This document shows positions 18,636 to 29,158 of a stretch of 64,000 nucleotides of DNA, piece after piece. Source of the DNA: Cyanobium sp. NS01 (GTDB lineage: Bacteria; Cyanobacteriota; Cyanobacteriia; PCC-6307; Cyanobiaceae); contig NZ_CP047940.1 of assembly GCF_014280235.1 (NCBI RefSeq), forward strand, positions 2,418,001 to 2,482,000, read 5' to 3'. The translations under genes were made by a program, and so were the position numbers. The notes under the pieces are model-generated. The model ran no database searches. It saw only the letters and a list, made by a program, of their open reading frames with translations, and was not told the origin of the DNA. Position 1 is the stretch's first letter, and every line of letters starts with the position of its first letter.

Positions 18636-20216
18636 TCAGTGCAGGAAGTGGCGTCGGCCGGTGAGCAGCATCGCCAGCCCCAGCTCATCGCAGGCTCTGA
18701 TCGAGTCCTTGTCCCGCACGCTGCCGCCTGGCTGGATCACCGCGCGGATGCCCAGGCCGGCCGCCAGCCGCACCGTGTCGTCGAAGGGGAAGAAGCCGTC
18801 GCTGGCCAGCACGGCCCCGCGCACCCGCTCCCCGGCGGCCTCCAGGGCGAGCCGGGCCGACCCCACCCGGTTCATCTGGCCCGCCCCCACCCCCAGGCTC
18901 TGGCCGTCCCGGGCCACCACGATGGCGTTGGAGCGCACGTGGCGCACCAGCTTCCAGGCGAAGTGCAGGTCGGCGAGCTCCTGGGGCGTGGGCTGGCGCT
19001 GGCTCACCACCTGCCAGCTGCTCTGCTCGGCCGGCAGATCGTCGAGCTCCTGGGCCAGCACCCCGCCCAGCACCGTGCGCAGCTGCTGGCGTGGGGCCCG
19101 CTCGATCGCCTCGGGGGCCAGCTGCAGCAGGCGCAGGTTGGCCTTTGCGCTCAGCTGCTCCAGGGCCTCAGGCTCGAAGGCCGGGGCCACGACGCACTCC
19201 AGGAAGAGGCTGGTGAGATGGGCGGCAGCGTCGCCATCCACCGGCGTGTTGAGGGCCACGATGCCCCCGAAGGCCGACACGCGATCGGCCTCCAGGGCGC
19301 GGTGCAGAGCATCGGCGCAGCCACTGCCGGTGGCCACACCGCAGGGGTTGGTGTGCTTGACCACCACCGCCGCGGGCTGGGCGGCCAGGCCATAGCCGAA
19401 CTCCCGCACCGTGGCCAGGGCGGCATCGAGATCAATCAGGTTGTTGTAGCTGAGCTCCTTGCCCTGCAGTTGCCGCGCCGCGCCCCAGCCGGCGCTGGCT
19501 GCGCTGTACCAGGTGGCCGGCTGGTGGGGGTTTTCGCCGTAGCGCAGCGCCTGGCGAGCAGGCAGCGCCAGCTGCAGGGGCTCAGCTGTGGCTTCCGGCT
19601 CTGGCTGAGCCGCTGGTGGGGCCTCCGGCTCAGCGGCCAGGCGCTCGGCCAGCCAGCGGCTGATTGCCGCGTCATAGGCGGCCGTGTGGGCGAAGGCCTC
19701 CAGGGCCAGGCGGCGGCGCAGATCATGACTGAGGGGGCCGGCGGCCAGGGCCTCGAGAAAGGCGGCGTACTGCTGGGGGCTGGTCAGCACCGCCACATCG
19801 GCATGGTTCTTGGCCGCAGCCCGCACCATGGCCGGCCCTCCGATGTCGATGGTCTCGATGGCGGTGTCGAACGGCACGGCCGGGTCGGCCACCGTTTCGC
19901 GGAAGGGGTAGAGGTTCACCACCACCACGTCGATCGGATCGATGGCCTGGGCGTCCAGATCCGCCTGGTGGGAGGGGTCCTGGCGCCGCGCCAGGATGCC
20001 GCCGTGGATGCGGGGATGGAGGGTCTTGACCCGGCCCCCCAGGATTTCCGGAGCGCCGGTGTGCTCGGCCACCCGGGTCACCGCCAGGCCCGCGGTCTGC
20101 AGCGCCGCCGCGGTGCCACCGCTGGAGATCAACCGGTAGCCCGCCGCGATCAGGCCCTGGGCCAGGGGCACCAGACCATCCTTGTTGGAGACGCTCAGGA
20201 GAGCCGTGGGGGCCAT
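18636..20216 (-). CDS. purH: Bifunctional AICAR formyltransferase / IMP cyclohydrolase
   Basis: A 526-residue enzyme doing the last two steps of IMP synthesis. The N-terminal MGS-like cyclohydrolase domain begins [18 protein letters not shown] and contains [10 protein letters not shown] and [16 protein letters not shown]. The C-terminal transformylase domain has [30 protein letters not shown] and the final [10 protein letters not shown] and [13 protein letters not shown] 20216 puts the first conserved strand at residue 5. The CCATGG around the start is palindromic, so an ATG for the opposite strand overlaps it. Confidence 0.97.
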   Translation of the reverse strand: MAPTALLSVSNKDGLVPLAQGLIAAGYRLISSGGTAAALQTAGLAVTRVAEHTGAPEILGGRVKTLHPRIHGGILARRQDPSHQADLDAQAIDPIDVVVVNLYPFRETVADPAVPFDTAIETIDIGGPAMVRAAAKNHADVAVLTSPQQYAAFLEALAAGPLSHDLRRRLALEAFAHTAAYDAAISRWLAERLAAEPEAPPAAQPEPEATAEPLQLALPARQALRYGENPHQPATWYSAASAGWGAARQLQGKELSYNNLIDLDAALATVREFGYGLAAQPAAVVVKHTNPCGVATGSGCADALHRALEADRVSAFGGIVALNTPVDGDAAAHLTSLFLECVVAPAFEPEALEQLSAKANLRLLQLAPEAIERAPRQQLRTVLGGVLAQELDDLPAEQSSWQVVSQRQPTPQELADLHFAWKLVRHVRSNAIVVARDGQSLGVGAGQMNRVGSARLALEAAGERVRGAVLASDGFFPFDDTVRLAAGLGIRAVIQPGGSVRDKDSIRACDELGLAMLLTGRRHFLH

Positions 20217-20298
20217 GGTGGCAGCTGGGCAGGGGCAGAAGGCCAACCTACGCAGCGGCCCGTGGCCCAGACTGCTGCCGCCAGCCCTGCTCCACGCC

Positions 20299-20937
20299 GT
20301 GCCCGCACCCCAACCGCCACCGGCCGAGGCGCTGCTGCGTCGGGGGCCCAGCAGCGCCGATCGGCGGCTGGTGCTGCTGCACGGCTGGGGCGCCGACGCC
20401 GACGACCTGCTCGATCTGGCCGACCTGCTGGTGAACGCAGACACCAGCGTGGTGGCCCTGCGGGCCCCTGGCCTGCACCCCAGCGGTGCGGGGCGGCAGT
20501 GGTACGACCTGCAGCAGAGCGGCTGGCCCGAACTGCCTGGGGCCCTGGAGGGCCTGCGCCAGCGGCTGGAGGCCCTGGGTCAGGAGGTGCCGCTGCGGCG
20601 CACGGTGCTGCTGGGCTTCTCCCAGGGTGCCGCCATGGCGCTGGACGTGGCCAGCGGCGGGGCCGGCCTGCCCGTGGCTGGGGTGGTGGGCTGCAGCGGC
20701 TACCCCCACCCTGACTGGCAACTCTGCGGCGGAGACCGCCAGAGCTTCCCTGTGCTGCTCACCCACGGCCAGCAGGATCCGGTGGTGCCCTTCGCCGCCA
20801 GCGTCGAACTGTCCGATCGGCTGCGGGCCGGCGGCCATGGCGTGGAACTGCTGGGCTTCCCGGGCGGCCACACGATCGACATGGCCCTGATTCCCTCCAT
20901 CCGCAGCGCCATCACGGACGCCTGGATGGAGGCCTGA
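20299..20937 (+). CDS. Carboxylesterase/phospholipase-type alpha/beta hydrolase
   Basis: A 212-residue serine hydrolase of the YpfH/phospholipase-carboxylesterase group. It shows [14 protein letters not shown] (oxyanion region), the nucleophile elbow GFSQGAAMA (Ser108), GQQDPVVP (Asp160) and GGHTID (His191), a complete triad. No signal peptide, so cytosolic. GTG 20299 is preferred: the usual core starts soon after, and it leaves about 80 bases for promoters between it and purH. ATG 20215 is in frame but would overlap the purH start codon. Confidence 0.82.
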   Translation: MPAPQPPPAEALLRRGPSSADRRLVLLHGWGADADDLLDLADLLVNADTSVVALRAPGLHPSGAGRQWYDLQQSGWPELPGALEGLRQRLEALGQEVPLRRTVLLGFSQGAAMALDVASGGAGLPVAGVVGCSGYPHPDWQLCGGDRQSFPVLLTHGQQDPVVPFAASVELSDRLRAGGHGVELLGFPGGHTIDMALIPSIRSAITDAWMEA

Positions 20938-20960
20938 GCTGACTCAGAAGCAGGTGTGGA

Positions 20961-21332
20961 TCAGACGAAGGCGTATTCGTACTCTTCCATTTCCTCCCAG
21001 TCGTCGGAGGCGAGGGCCTCGATGCCCTCGAACAGCACCTCTTCACCGATGCTGTCCACGATGGAGCGCAGCGACGGGAACAGGAAGTGGTTCTCCTCGG
21101 CGTACTGGGCGCTGAACAGGCCCTTCTCACCCCAGAAGAAGCGGTCGGTGGTGTGCTCGTTGCGGCGCACGTTGAGTAGGGCCGGCGGCACCAGGGCCTG
21201 TTCGGCGATGTAACGGCGGGCAGCCGTCACGGGCTTGTGGGAGCCGGTCTCCAGGTTGAACGTGGAGACATGGGCCAGGACGCGCTGACCGGCAAGACGA
21301 CGGCGGCTGATCCGCTTGCGCTTCTTCGACAT
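20961..21332 (-). CDS. DUF3155 family protein
   Basis: A 123-residue soluble protein: a very basic start (MSKKRKRISRRRLAGQRVL), a middle with ETGSHKPVTAARRYI, and an acidic tail (DWEEMEEYEYAFV). This is the cyanobacteria-only DUF3155 family of unknown function; the basic N-terminus suggests nucleic acid binding but that is a guess. It has a long pyrimidine-rich leader on its own strand. Convergent with the esterase gene. Confidence 0.78.
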   Translation of the reverse strand: MSKKRKRISRRRLAGQRVLAHVSTFNLETGSHKPVTAARRYIAEQALVPPALLNVRRNEHTTDRFFWGEKGLFSAQYAEENHFLFPSLRSIVDSIGEEVLFEGIEALASDDWEEMEEYEYAFV

Positions 21333-21708
21333 GGAGGCAGCTCCCGCGGCGGGGAGAGAGAGGGGACTGGAGAGGCCGGGCGGGGAGGACCCGATGGCCA
21401 TGGACCGGCGGCGTGGAACCGAGGGAAGGGAACCGGCGCATGGAGGCCGGAAGGGGTGAACCCGGAAGCCCTGGGGCTGGCGGACTGGATGGACGCTGGG
21501 CAGCATCCAAAGGGTGGCGCAACCGACCGTGGCCGCAGAACTGGCAGAGCAGCGTCGGCAGATTCCGCAAAGCCCTTAAGGCGCGGAACCCAGCAGGAGG
21601 GACGGCCCGTTGGACGGACTGCCCTGCCACTGCTGTAGCTTCGTTTGAGCAAAAGCGCAACTGAAGCGGACCAGACGCTGCTCCAGGCCCAGGACGGCTC
21701 AGGGAGTA
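21333..21708. other. Divergent intergenic region, DUF3155 to histidine kinase
   Basis: This 376-base gap must hold promoters for both flanking genes. The half next to DUF3155 is purine-rich on the plus strand (21349-21390 has several runs of four G), so the DUF3155 leader would be pyrimidine-rich. The half next to the kinase (21620-21780) is much less GC-rich than the surroundings. No credible extra gene is seen. Confidence 0.6.
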
Positions 21709-22926
21709 GTGGTCGATACCGAGATATTAAGCTTCTTTTCTCGGTTTGCTTCACGTTCCGCCAAATTTGTTTCTGGATTGCTGCCCGGGGCCGAGGTGAT
21801 GGCTGTCTCCAAGCGCTTTCTCAGCCTGCTGCAGTTCCAGCTCGCCCAGTTCGCCGACCGGCCCGACGTGACCTCGCTGGTGGTGTACGTGGCAGACGTG
21901 GGTGAGGGCAAGAGCCCGCAGCTGCTGCCAGTAGGCCAGTGGCCGATGGCGAATCGCACACTTGCGGCGGTGGCCCTCGACAATCCGCTGACCGCCGTGG
22001 CCGATCTGCGCCGCTGGCTGCCGCTGCGTCACGGCGGTGTGCTGCTGGGTGCCCTGCAGGTCGACACCGCGGCACTGCCCTGGCCCGAGCCGCTGCGCCA
22101 GCGCCTGCAGGCCGTGGCCCTCTGCCTCACCGAGGGGCTCTGCCTCGACCTGGAGCAACAGCGCCTCCAACAGCAGCTGCTCGCCCAGCACGAGCAACTC
22201 ACCGTGCTGCTGCATCAACTGCGCAATCCCCTCGCCGCCCTGCGCACCTTCGGTCAGCTGCTGCTGCGGCGGCTGGACGGGGATGAGCGCAACCGCCCTC
22301 TGGTGGAGGGATTGCTGCAGGAGGAGCGGCAGCTGCAGCGCTACGTGGACGCCATCGATCGCCTCGGCGGTGGCAACCTCGAGCCGGCCCAGGAGCCGGG
22401 ACCGGGGCCGCTGCTGCTGCCGCCCAGCCTCGGCGGGGCCGCCAGCCAGCCCCTGGCGGACCTGTTGGAGCGCCTGGTGCAGCGGGCCTGCGCCACCGCG
22501 GCCCTGCAGGGGCGCCCCTGGCAGGGGCCCCAGGCCCTGCCCCAGTGGCAGGGCGACAGCGGGGCGGTGGCTGAAATCGTGGCCAACCTGCTCGAGAACG
22601 CCTTTCGCTACAGCCCCTCCGGCTCGGCGGTGGGGCTGCAGTGCCGGCCCACGCCAGCAGGGGGCTGGCAGCTGGTGGTGTGGGACGGGGGGCCACCGAT
22701 CCCTGCACCGGAGCGCCAGCGGATTTTTCGCAGGGGGGAGCGGGGCACGGCGGGCGCCGCCCAGCCCGGCAGCGGCCTCGGCCTGGCGCTGGCCGCCGAT
22801 CTGGCCCGCCACCTCGGTGGCGAGCTGGTGCTGTGCAATGCCCCGGCAGACCTTGACCCTGCCCTGCCGGCGCACGGCAATGCCTTCTGCCTCAGCCTGC
22901 CAGCGCCCGCAGCACCAGCCCCATGA
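21709..22926 (+). CDS. Sensor histidine kinase (soluble)
   Basis: A 405-residue two-component kinase without transmembrane segments. An N-terminal unclassified sensory region (about 1-150) leads into a DHp helix with phospho-acceptor His169 (VLLHQLRNPLAAL) and a HATPase domain with N box VANLLENAFRYSP and G box GSGLGLALA. Pro follows Arg-Asn at the H-box as usual. No response regulator is adjacent, so the partner is elsewhere. Start is uncertain: GTG 21709 keeps a conserved-looking but AT-rich segment, while ATG 21799 begins MAVSKRFLSLLQF. The 3' end overlaps convergent cobS by 35 bases. Confidence 0.85.
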   Translation: MVDTEILSFFSRFASRSAKFVSGLLPGAEVMAVSKRFLSLLQFQLAQFADRPDVTSLVVYVADVGEGKSPQLLPVGQWPMANRTLAAVALDNPLTAVADLRRWLPLRHGGVLLGALQVDTAALPWPEPLRQRLQAVALCLTEGLCLDLEQQRLQQQLLAQHEQLTVLLHQLRNPLAALRTFGQLLLRRLDGDERNRPLVEGLLQEERQLQRYVDAIDRLGGGNLEPAQEPGPGPLLLPPSLGGAASQPLADLLERLVQRACATAALQGRPWQGPQALPQWQGDSGAVAEIVANLLENAFRYSPSGSAVGLQCRPTPAGGWQLVVWDGGPPIPAPERQRIFRRGERGTAGAAQPGSGLGLALAADLARHLGGELVLCNAPADLDPALPAHGNAFCLSLPAPAAPAP

Positions 22927-23687
22927 GCAGCAGGGCCAGGGCTTCGCTCCACTCCACGCAGGCGCCGTAACTGTCGCCGCTGTGGCCGCCGAGGCGGCGC
23001 CCCAGCCAGAACGGCACCAGCACGGCGGGCACCAGCCCCAGCAGCGGCAGCCAGCCGAAGCTCCCCGCTGCCTGGGCCCGGGGCGGATCCAGCACCAGCG
23101 CCAGGCCAGCCACCAGGGGCCCGGCCAGCAGGGCCGGCAGCAGCTCCCGGCGCAGGCCTCGCCAGTGGCGGCGGTGGAACCCGGCGCTGCCGCCGGCGGC
23201 GGGATCCTGGCGCAGGTAGGGGAAGCGGGCCATCGCCAGCAGCGGCGACAGCCGCCCCCAGAAGCCCGTCCACAGCAGGGCCATGGGGGCCGCGCCCGCC
23301 AGGCACACCAGGCCGGCCCCCCGCAGCAGAGCCAGCAGCAGGGCCGCCTGCACGGCGGCGGCGCCCACGCGGCTGTCAGCCATGGCCTCCAGGGCCCGGG
23401 GGCCGGCCGCCAGACCGTCGGCGGTGTCGAGGGCGCCGTCGTGGTGGAGCCCACCGCTGAGCCCCAGGGCGAGGGCGATCACCAGGAGCACCTGCGCCCC
23501 CAGCGGCAGCCAACCGGCGGTGCCCAGCCAGACCAGGGCCTGCAGACCGCCCAGCACCAGGCCGATGAGCGGCGCGAAGCGGGCGATGCGCTCGAAGCGC
23601 GGGCGGATCCAGGGCCAGCCCGGCAGCACGGTGTAGAAGATCCAGGCGCCGGCCAGGTCCCGCAGCCAGTCGGGCGCGGAGCGGGAC

Positions 23688-23710
<23 letters not shown>
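22892..23710 (-). CDS. cobS: Adenosylcobinamide-GDP ribazoletransferase
   Basis: A 272-residue membrane enzyme joining alpha-ribazole to adenosylcobinamide-GDP in the last part of cobalamin (pseudocobalamin in most Synechococcus) synthesis. It has FYTVLP near the N-terminus and the acidic motif [14 protein letters not shown], with about six hydrophobic segments after it and GDSYGA near the end. GTG 23710 is chosen because GAGGT lies nine bases upstream; an ATG at 23755 is also open. No cobalamin riboswitch was recognised upstream. Confidence 0.92.
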
Positions 23711-24890
<1,180 letters not shown>

Positions 24891-24920
24891 CGTCCGCCTC
24901 TCGCTGATGGATCTGCAGGG

Positions 24921-25097
24921 ATGGTCGTCTCCGCGCTGCTGGCTCACGCTTCAATGCACCACCTTTCGGGCTCCAGCCTGGCCCAGCTGCCTGAGGCCTA
25001 CCAGGCCTTCGGTCCCCTGGTGGACATCCTGCCGATCATCCCCTTCTTCTTTCTGCTGCTCGCCTTCGTGTGGCAGGCCTCCGTGGGCTTCCGCTGA
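24921..25097 (+). CDS. psbK: Photosystem II reaction center protein K (precursor)
   Basis: A 58-residue precursor. The mature core starts near [19 protein letters not shown] and ends [10 protein letters not shown], the typical PsbK sequence with one transmembrane helix and a kink. The first 21-22 residues ([17 protein letters not shown]) are removed in characterised PsbK. PsbK binds CP43 in the PSII core. It follows tgt by 30 bases and ends four bases before the convergent WecG-type gene. Confidence 0.95.
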   Translation: MVVSALLAHASMHHLSGSSLAQLPEAYQAFGPLVDILPIIPFFFLLLAFVWQASVGFR

Positions 25098-25100
25098 TCT

Positions 25101-25838
25101 TCAGCCCTGGCGCAGCACCTTCCACACGAAGTGGGGCAGGGCGAGCATGCGACGCCAGCGGCTCGGCTCCTGAATCAGCCGGTAGAGCCACTCCAGGTGC
25201 AGCCTGCCCATCCAGCGGGGTGCCCGGGTCTTGACTCCGGCCCACACGTCAAAGCTGCCGCCCACCCCCATCCACAGGCCCGTGCGCTGCCCCGCCAGCC
25301 GCCGGATCCAGAGTTCCTGCCGGGGAACCCCCAGAGCCACCAGCACCAGATCCGCAGGAGCAGCCAACAGCTGGCGCTCCAGGCCAGGCCAGGCCTCGGC
25401 GGGTTGGTAGCCATCCACAGCCAGCACCAGCTGCAGAGCGGGCAGCGTGGCCTCAAGTTTCCGGCGCAGTAAGCCCATCACCTGGGGCGAGCCGCCCACC
25501 AGGGCCACCCGCCAGCCGGCCCCGGCGGCATGCTCCAGCAGGGCATGGGCCAGTTCGATGCCGGGAGCGCGAGGCACCCGCAGCCCCTGGCGCCCAAGGG
25601 CCCACACCACGCCGGCCCCGTCGGGAATCACCAGGTCGGCGGCGGCGATGGCGGCGCCCAGGGCCGGGTCGGCCAGGGCGGCCATGGTCATCTCGGCATT
25701 GAGCGTGACGATCTGACCGCCGCCGCGGGCGTGCAGGGCCAGGGCGGCCGCCCGCACATCCGGGCAGGCGTCGATGGGCACGCCGAGCACCCGGGTGCGA
25801 CGGCCCGGGGATGGGGCTGCCGTTGCCATTGCTGCCAT
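25101..25838 (-). CDS. WecG/TagA/CpsF family glycosyltransferase
   Basis: A 245-residue GT26 enzyme. It contains VTLNAEMTMAAL, IPDGAGVVWALG, a GGSP loop, LVLVALGVPRQELWI and MGVGGSFDVWAG, then the C-terminal basic RMGRLHLEWLYRLIQEP-type end (here APRWMGRLHLEWLYRL). Family members add ManNAc or ManNAcA to lipid-linked GlcNAc, so it could act after the WecA-type enzyme at 9911-11014; that link is inference. ATG 25838. Divergent from the GH15-like gene (65-base gap). Confidence 0.9.
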   Translation of the reverse strand: MAAMATAAPSPGRRTRVLGVPIDACPDVRAAALALHARGGGQIVTLNAEMTMAALADPALGAAIAAADLVIPDGAGVVWALGRQGLRVPRAPGIELAHALLEHAAGAGWRVALVGGSPQVMGLLRRKLEATLPALQLVLAVDGYQPAEAWPGLERQLLAAPADLVLVALGVPRQELWIRRLAGQRTGLWMGVGGSFDVWAGVKTRAPRWMGRLHLEWLYRLIQEPSRWRRMLALPHFVWKVLRQG

Positions 25839-25903
25839 GGAGCGTGCCGCTGCGCGAGAGAATCTATGGCCACCCCTTGCCCTGGCCTTCCCCGCTGCCC
25901 CGC

Positions 25904-28900
25904 ATGCCCCAGTCCGAGATGGCCCCCAAGCCGCCCAGTCCGGTGGCGATGGTTGACCACCCTGCCGCCGAGCTGCTGGCGGAGCTGGACCAGCAGATCT
26001 CTGCGGTGGTGCTCAACCGGCAGGACCCGATCAGCGGGCTGCTGCCGGCCAGCACCGCCAACACCGTGCACGGCAACTACGGCGATGCCTGGGTGCGCGA
26101 TGGCGTGTACTCGATCCAGTGCGTGTGGGGGCTGGCCCTGGCCCACCGGCGGCTGCGCGGTCCCTGCCGGCGGGCCTTCGAGCTCGAGCAGCGGGTGCTG
26201 CTGCTGATGCGGGGCCTGCTCAATGCCATGGAGCGTCAGGCCACCAAGGTGGAGCGCTTCAAGCACAGCCTCGACCGCCGCGACGCCCTGCACGCCAAGT
26301 TCGACACCAGCAGCGGCTCCACCGTGGTGCCTGACGACGGCTGGGGCCACCTGCAGCTCGACGCCACCGCCCTGTTCCTGCTGCAGCTCGCCCAACTCAC
26401 CCGCAGCGGCCTCGTGGTGGTGCGCAGCAGCCACGAGAGAGATTTCGTGCAGAACCTGGTGTACTACGTGGCCCGGGCCTACCGGGTGGCCGACTACGGC
26501 ATCTGGGAGCGCGGCGACAAGGGCAACCACGGCCTGCCGGAGCGCAATGCCAGCTCGATCGGACTGGTGAAGGCGGCCCTTGAAGCCCTCGACGACCTCG
26601 ACCTCTACGGGCCCCACGGCGACGGCAGCTGCTGCCTGGTGATCCCCCACGACGCCATCGTGCGCCTGCGCCGGGCCCTCGATGGCATGCTGCCGCGGGA
26701 ATCCGGCAGCAAGGAGGCCGATGCCGCCTGTCTGGCCGTGATCGGCTACCCCGCCTGGGCCGTGGAAGACCGCGAGCTGGCCGAGCGCACCCGCAACAAG
26801 ATCCGCGCCGAGCTGGGCGGCGCCTACGGCTACAAGCGCTTCCGCCGTGACGGTCACCAGACCGTGGTGGAAGACCACACCCGCCTCCACTACGAGCGCG
26901 AGGAGCTGGCCCAGTTCGAGCACATCGAGTGCGAATGGCCGCTGTTCTGGGCCTACGAGCTGGTCACGGCCTGCTGCGAGGAGCGCTGGAGCGAGGCCCG
27001 CCAGTGGCGCGGCCGCCTGGCCAGCGTGAGCGTGCTGCAGGGCGACGTGCCGCTGCTGCCGGAGCTCTACCTGGTGCCAGCGGAGGCGGTGGAGCGGGAG
27101 CGGCGCCAGCCGGGCAGCCAGCCGCGCCAGCCGAACGCCAACGTGCCGCTGCTCTGGACCCAGAGCCTCACCTGGCTGGGGGACCTGCTGCTGGCGGGGC
27201 TGATCACCCCCGCCGACCTCGACCCCTGCGGCCGCCGCAGGCCGGAACCGGCAGGAGCGGAGCAGGTGCTGGTGGCCCTGGTGCCCGGCAGCGCCTCCGT
27301 GGCCGCTGTGCTGGCGCAGCACGGCCTGCCCAGCAGTGGCGGGGCGGCTGAGCAAGCCAGCCGGATCGCAGTCCAGGGATCGTCGGCCCTTGGCAGGCGC
27401 CTGGCTCAGGTGGGGGCCAACGCCCGCCTGGGCCTCACCGGGCACCCCCCCGTGCGGATGGAAACGCTCGCCACGGCCCGGCTCTACCGCTGCCCACGGC
27501 CAGGTGCAGCGGGCGAAGAGGATGCCCTGGCCTTCGTGCCGGCCGTACTGGAGGAGGGCACCTTCTACCTGGCCGACGATGCCGAGCAGCTGGTCGACAC
27601 AGTGCAGGCCGAGCTGCGCATGCTGCAGCGCCAGTGGCGCGGCACGGGCGCCCCACTGCTGCTGATCCCCGTGGCCGAGGCCGTCTTCGGGCGGGAACCG
27701 GAGGCGTTTCTGGCCCTGGGGGCCCAGCTGCAGGCAGGAGAAGTGGGGGGCGTGCCGGTGCAGCTGGCCCGCCTTGAGGACCTGGCCGACCAGGCCCACT
27801 GGGTGTCGTTGCCCGCCGAGGCGGCCACGGGCGCCGCAGCGACAGGCCCTGAGCCAGCGGCGGACCTGCCGCTGCAGGCCAGCCGGCGCCAGGCACCGCT
27901 CTCGGCCGCAGAGGAACAGGACCTCGAACGCGACGATCTCTCCATCGGCGAGCTGGGCGAGCGGCTCTGGCAGAGCACCTCCCTTGAGGAGCAGGCGGAG
28001 GTGCTGGAACAGCTGGTGCGCCGTCTCGGGCTGGGGGCGCAGCTGCACGGGCCCCAAGGCAGCGAGCCTGTGGCCGTGCGCAGGCTGCTGGAGGAGGTGT
28101 ACCACCGGGCCCTGGTGGAGGCCGACTGGGACGTGGTGCGCCGCACGGCCGGCTGGCTGGAGCTGGTGCACCCCCAGCTGGAGGATGCCCTCACGGACCT
28201 GCTGGTGCGGCAGCGCCAGGTGGTGGTGGGCCGCAATTACACCGGCGATTCGCTGCTGAGCGAGCCCCAGGGCAGCGCCGCGATCGCGGCGATGATCCGG
28301 CGCTTCAGTGGTGAGGACAGCCGCGAGTGGATGCTGCAGCAGGAACTGTTGCTGGCCCTCGACGGCCTGGCCCGCCACGAGCCCCGGCTGCTCAGCGGCA
28401 GCCTCACCCTGCAGCTCGGCCAGCTGGTGCTGCTGCTCACCAGTGAGCTGGCCGCCGAGGCCGACCTCAGCCCCAGCGAGGCCTTCGAGGCCCTCTGCGC
28501 CCAGCCACCCCACGCCGTGCGGCGTCGGCTGCAGACCCTGCTGGCCGATGTGGAGCACGCCAAGGCCTCGCTGATGCGCAAGGAGCAGCTGCACCTGAGC
28601 GGGCGGGTGCGCTGGAGTGTGCCGCCACCGCTGGAGGAGCTGCCCAAGGCCGGAAACTGGCTGCAGCACCGCATCCGCCTGGGGGCCCTCAGCCAGGTGC
28701 CACGCCACTTCTATGCCGGGGTCTGGGAGTTGCTGCACCACTGCCGCGGCATCGTGATCGGCGACAAGCTGGAGCGCCGCAACCGCCTGGCCAGCGGGCC
28801 GCTGCTGAGTGAGAAAACGCCCGGGGAGAAGAACTTCGCCGCCCTGATCGAGCACCTGCTCAGCAAGATCGAGGCCCCGGAATACCGGCAACTCTGCACC

Positions 28901-29149
28901 GAAACCCTGATGACTCTGATGGCCTTCGTGGGGGCGAACCCCCAGGTGCGTTTCGACGACGACCTCGCCCTCGACGTGGTGATCGGCCATGCCGTGCGGG
29001 TGGGCTGGCAACAGCGCCATCCCGAGGTGCCACCCGAGGACTACGGCCAGTTCAAGGCCGGAGCCTGGGAGGCCTTCTACCAGGCCTCTCCAGCCGACTG
29101 CCGCGCCTGGCAGCTCGAAGCTCTGCGCCAGCTCACCCTGGAGGCCTGA
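25904..29149 (+). CDS. GH15 / phosphorylase kinase alpha-beta-like protein
   Basis: A protein of about 1081 residues. The N-terminal half is a GH15-type (alpha/alpha)6 barrel: NTVHGNYGDAWVRDGVYSI, SSGSTVVPDDGWGHLQLDAT, YGIWERGDKGNHGLPERNAS, HIECEWPLFWAYELV. The remaining half continues the architecture of the regulatory subunit of eukaryotic phosphorylase kinase, with a C-terminal domain of helices. Such long proteins are known in cyanobacteria; role in glycogen control or hydrolysis is unproven. ATG 25904 (MPQSEMAP) is chosen; 25919 and 25949 are also in frame. Confidence 0.8.
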   Translation: MPQSEMAPKPPSPVAMVDHPAAELLAELDQQISAVVLNRQDPISGLLPASTANTVHGNYGDAWVRDGVYSIQCVWGLALAHRRLRGPCRRAFELEQRVLLLMRGLLNAMERQATKVERFKHSLDRRDALHAKFDTSSGSTVVPDDGWGHLQLDATALFLLQLAQLTRSGLVVVRSSHERDFVQNLVYYVARAYRVADYGIWERGDKGNHGLPERNASSIGLVKAALEALDDLDLYGPHGDGSCCLVIPHDAIVRLRRALDGMLPRESGSKEADAACLAVIGYPAWAVEDRELAERTRNKIRAELGGAYGYKRFRRDGHQTVVEDHTRLHYEREELAQFEHIECEWPLFWAYELVTACCEERWSEARQWRGRLASVSVLQGDVPLLPELYLVPAEAVERERRQPGSQPRQPNANVPLLWTQSLTWLGDLLLAGLITPADLDPCGRRRPEPAGAEQVLVALVPGSASVAAVLAQHGLPSSGGAAEQASRIAVQGSSALGRRLAQVGANARLGLTGHPPVRMETLATARLYRCPRPGAAGEEDALAFVPAVLEEGTFYLADDAEQLVDTVQAELRMLQRQWRGTGAPLLLIPVAEAVFGREPEAFLALGAQLQAGEVGGVPVQLARLEDLADQAHWVSLPAEAATGAAATGPEPAADLPLQASRRQAPLSAAEEQDLERDDLSIGELGERLWQSTSLEEQAEVLEQLVRRLGLGAQLHGPQGSEPVAVRRLLEEVYHRALVEADWDVVRRTAGWLELVHPQLEDALTDLLVRQRQVVVGRNYTGDSLLSEPQGSAAIAAMIRRFSGEDSREWMLQQELLLALDGLARHEPRLLSGSLTLQLGQLVLLLTSELAAEADLSPSEAFEALCAQPPHAVRRRLQTLLADVEHAKASLMRKEQLHLSGRVRWSVPPPLEELPKAGNWLQHRIRLGALSQVPRHFYAGVWELLHHCRGIVIGDKLERRNRLASGPLLSEKTPGEKNFAALIEHLLSKIEAPEYRQLCTETLMTLMAFVGANPQVRFDDDLALDVVIGHAVRVGWQQRHPEVPPEDYGQFKAGAWEAFYQASPADCRAWQLEALRQLTLEA

Positions 29150-29158
29150 GCAGGCGGT

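Noticed and set aside
18639-20714. 691-codon plus-strand frame opposite purH
   Set aside because: Shadow of purH; all PurH motifs are on the minus strand.
25688-29020. 1110-codon minus-strand open frame opposite the GH15-like gene
   Set aside because: Low-complexity His/Gln/Leu-rich shadow; the plus strand has clear conserved motifs.
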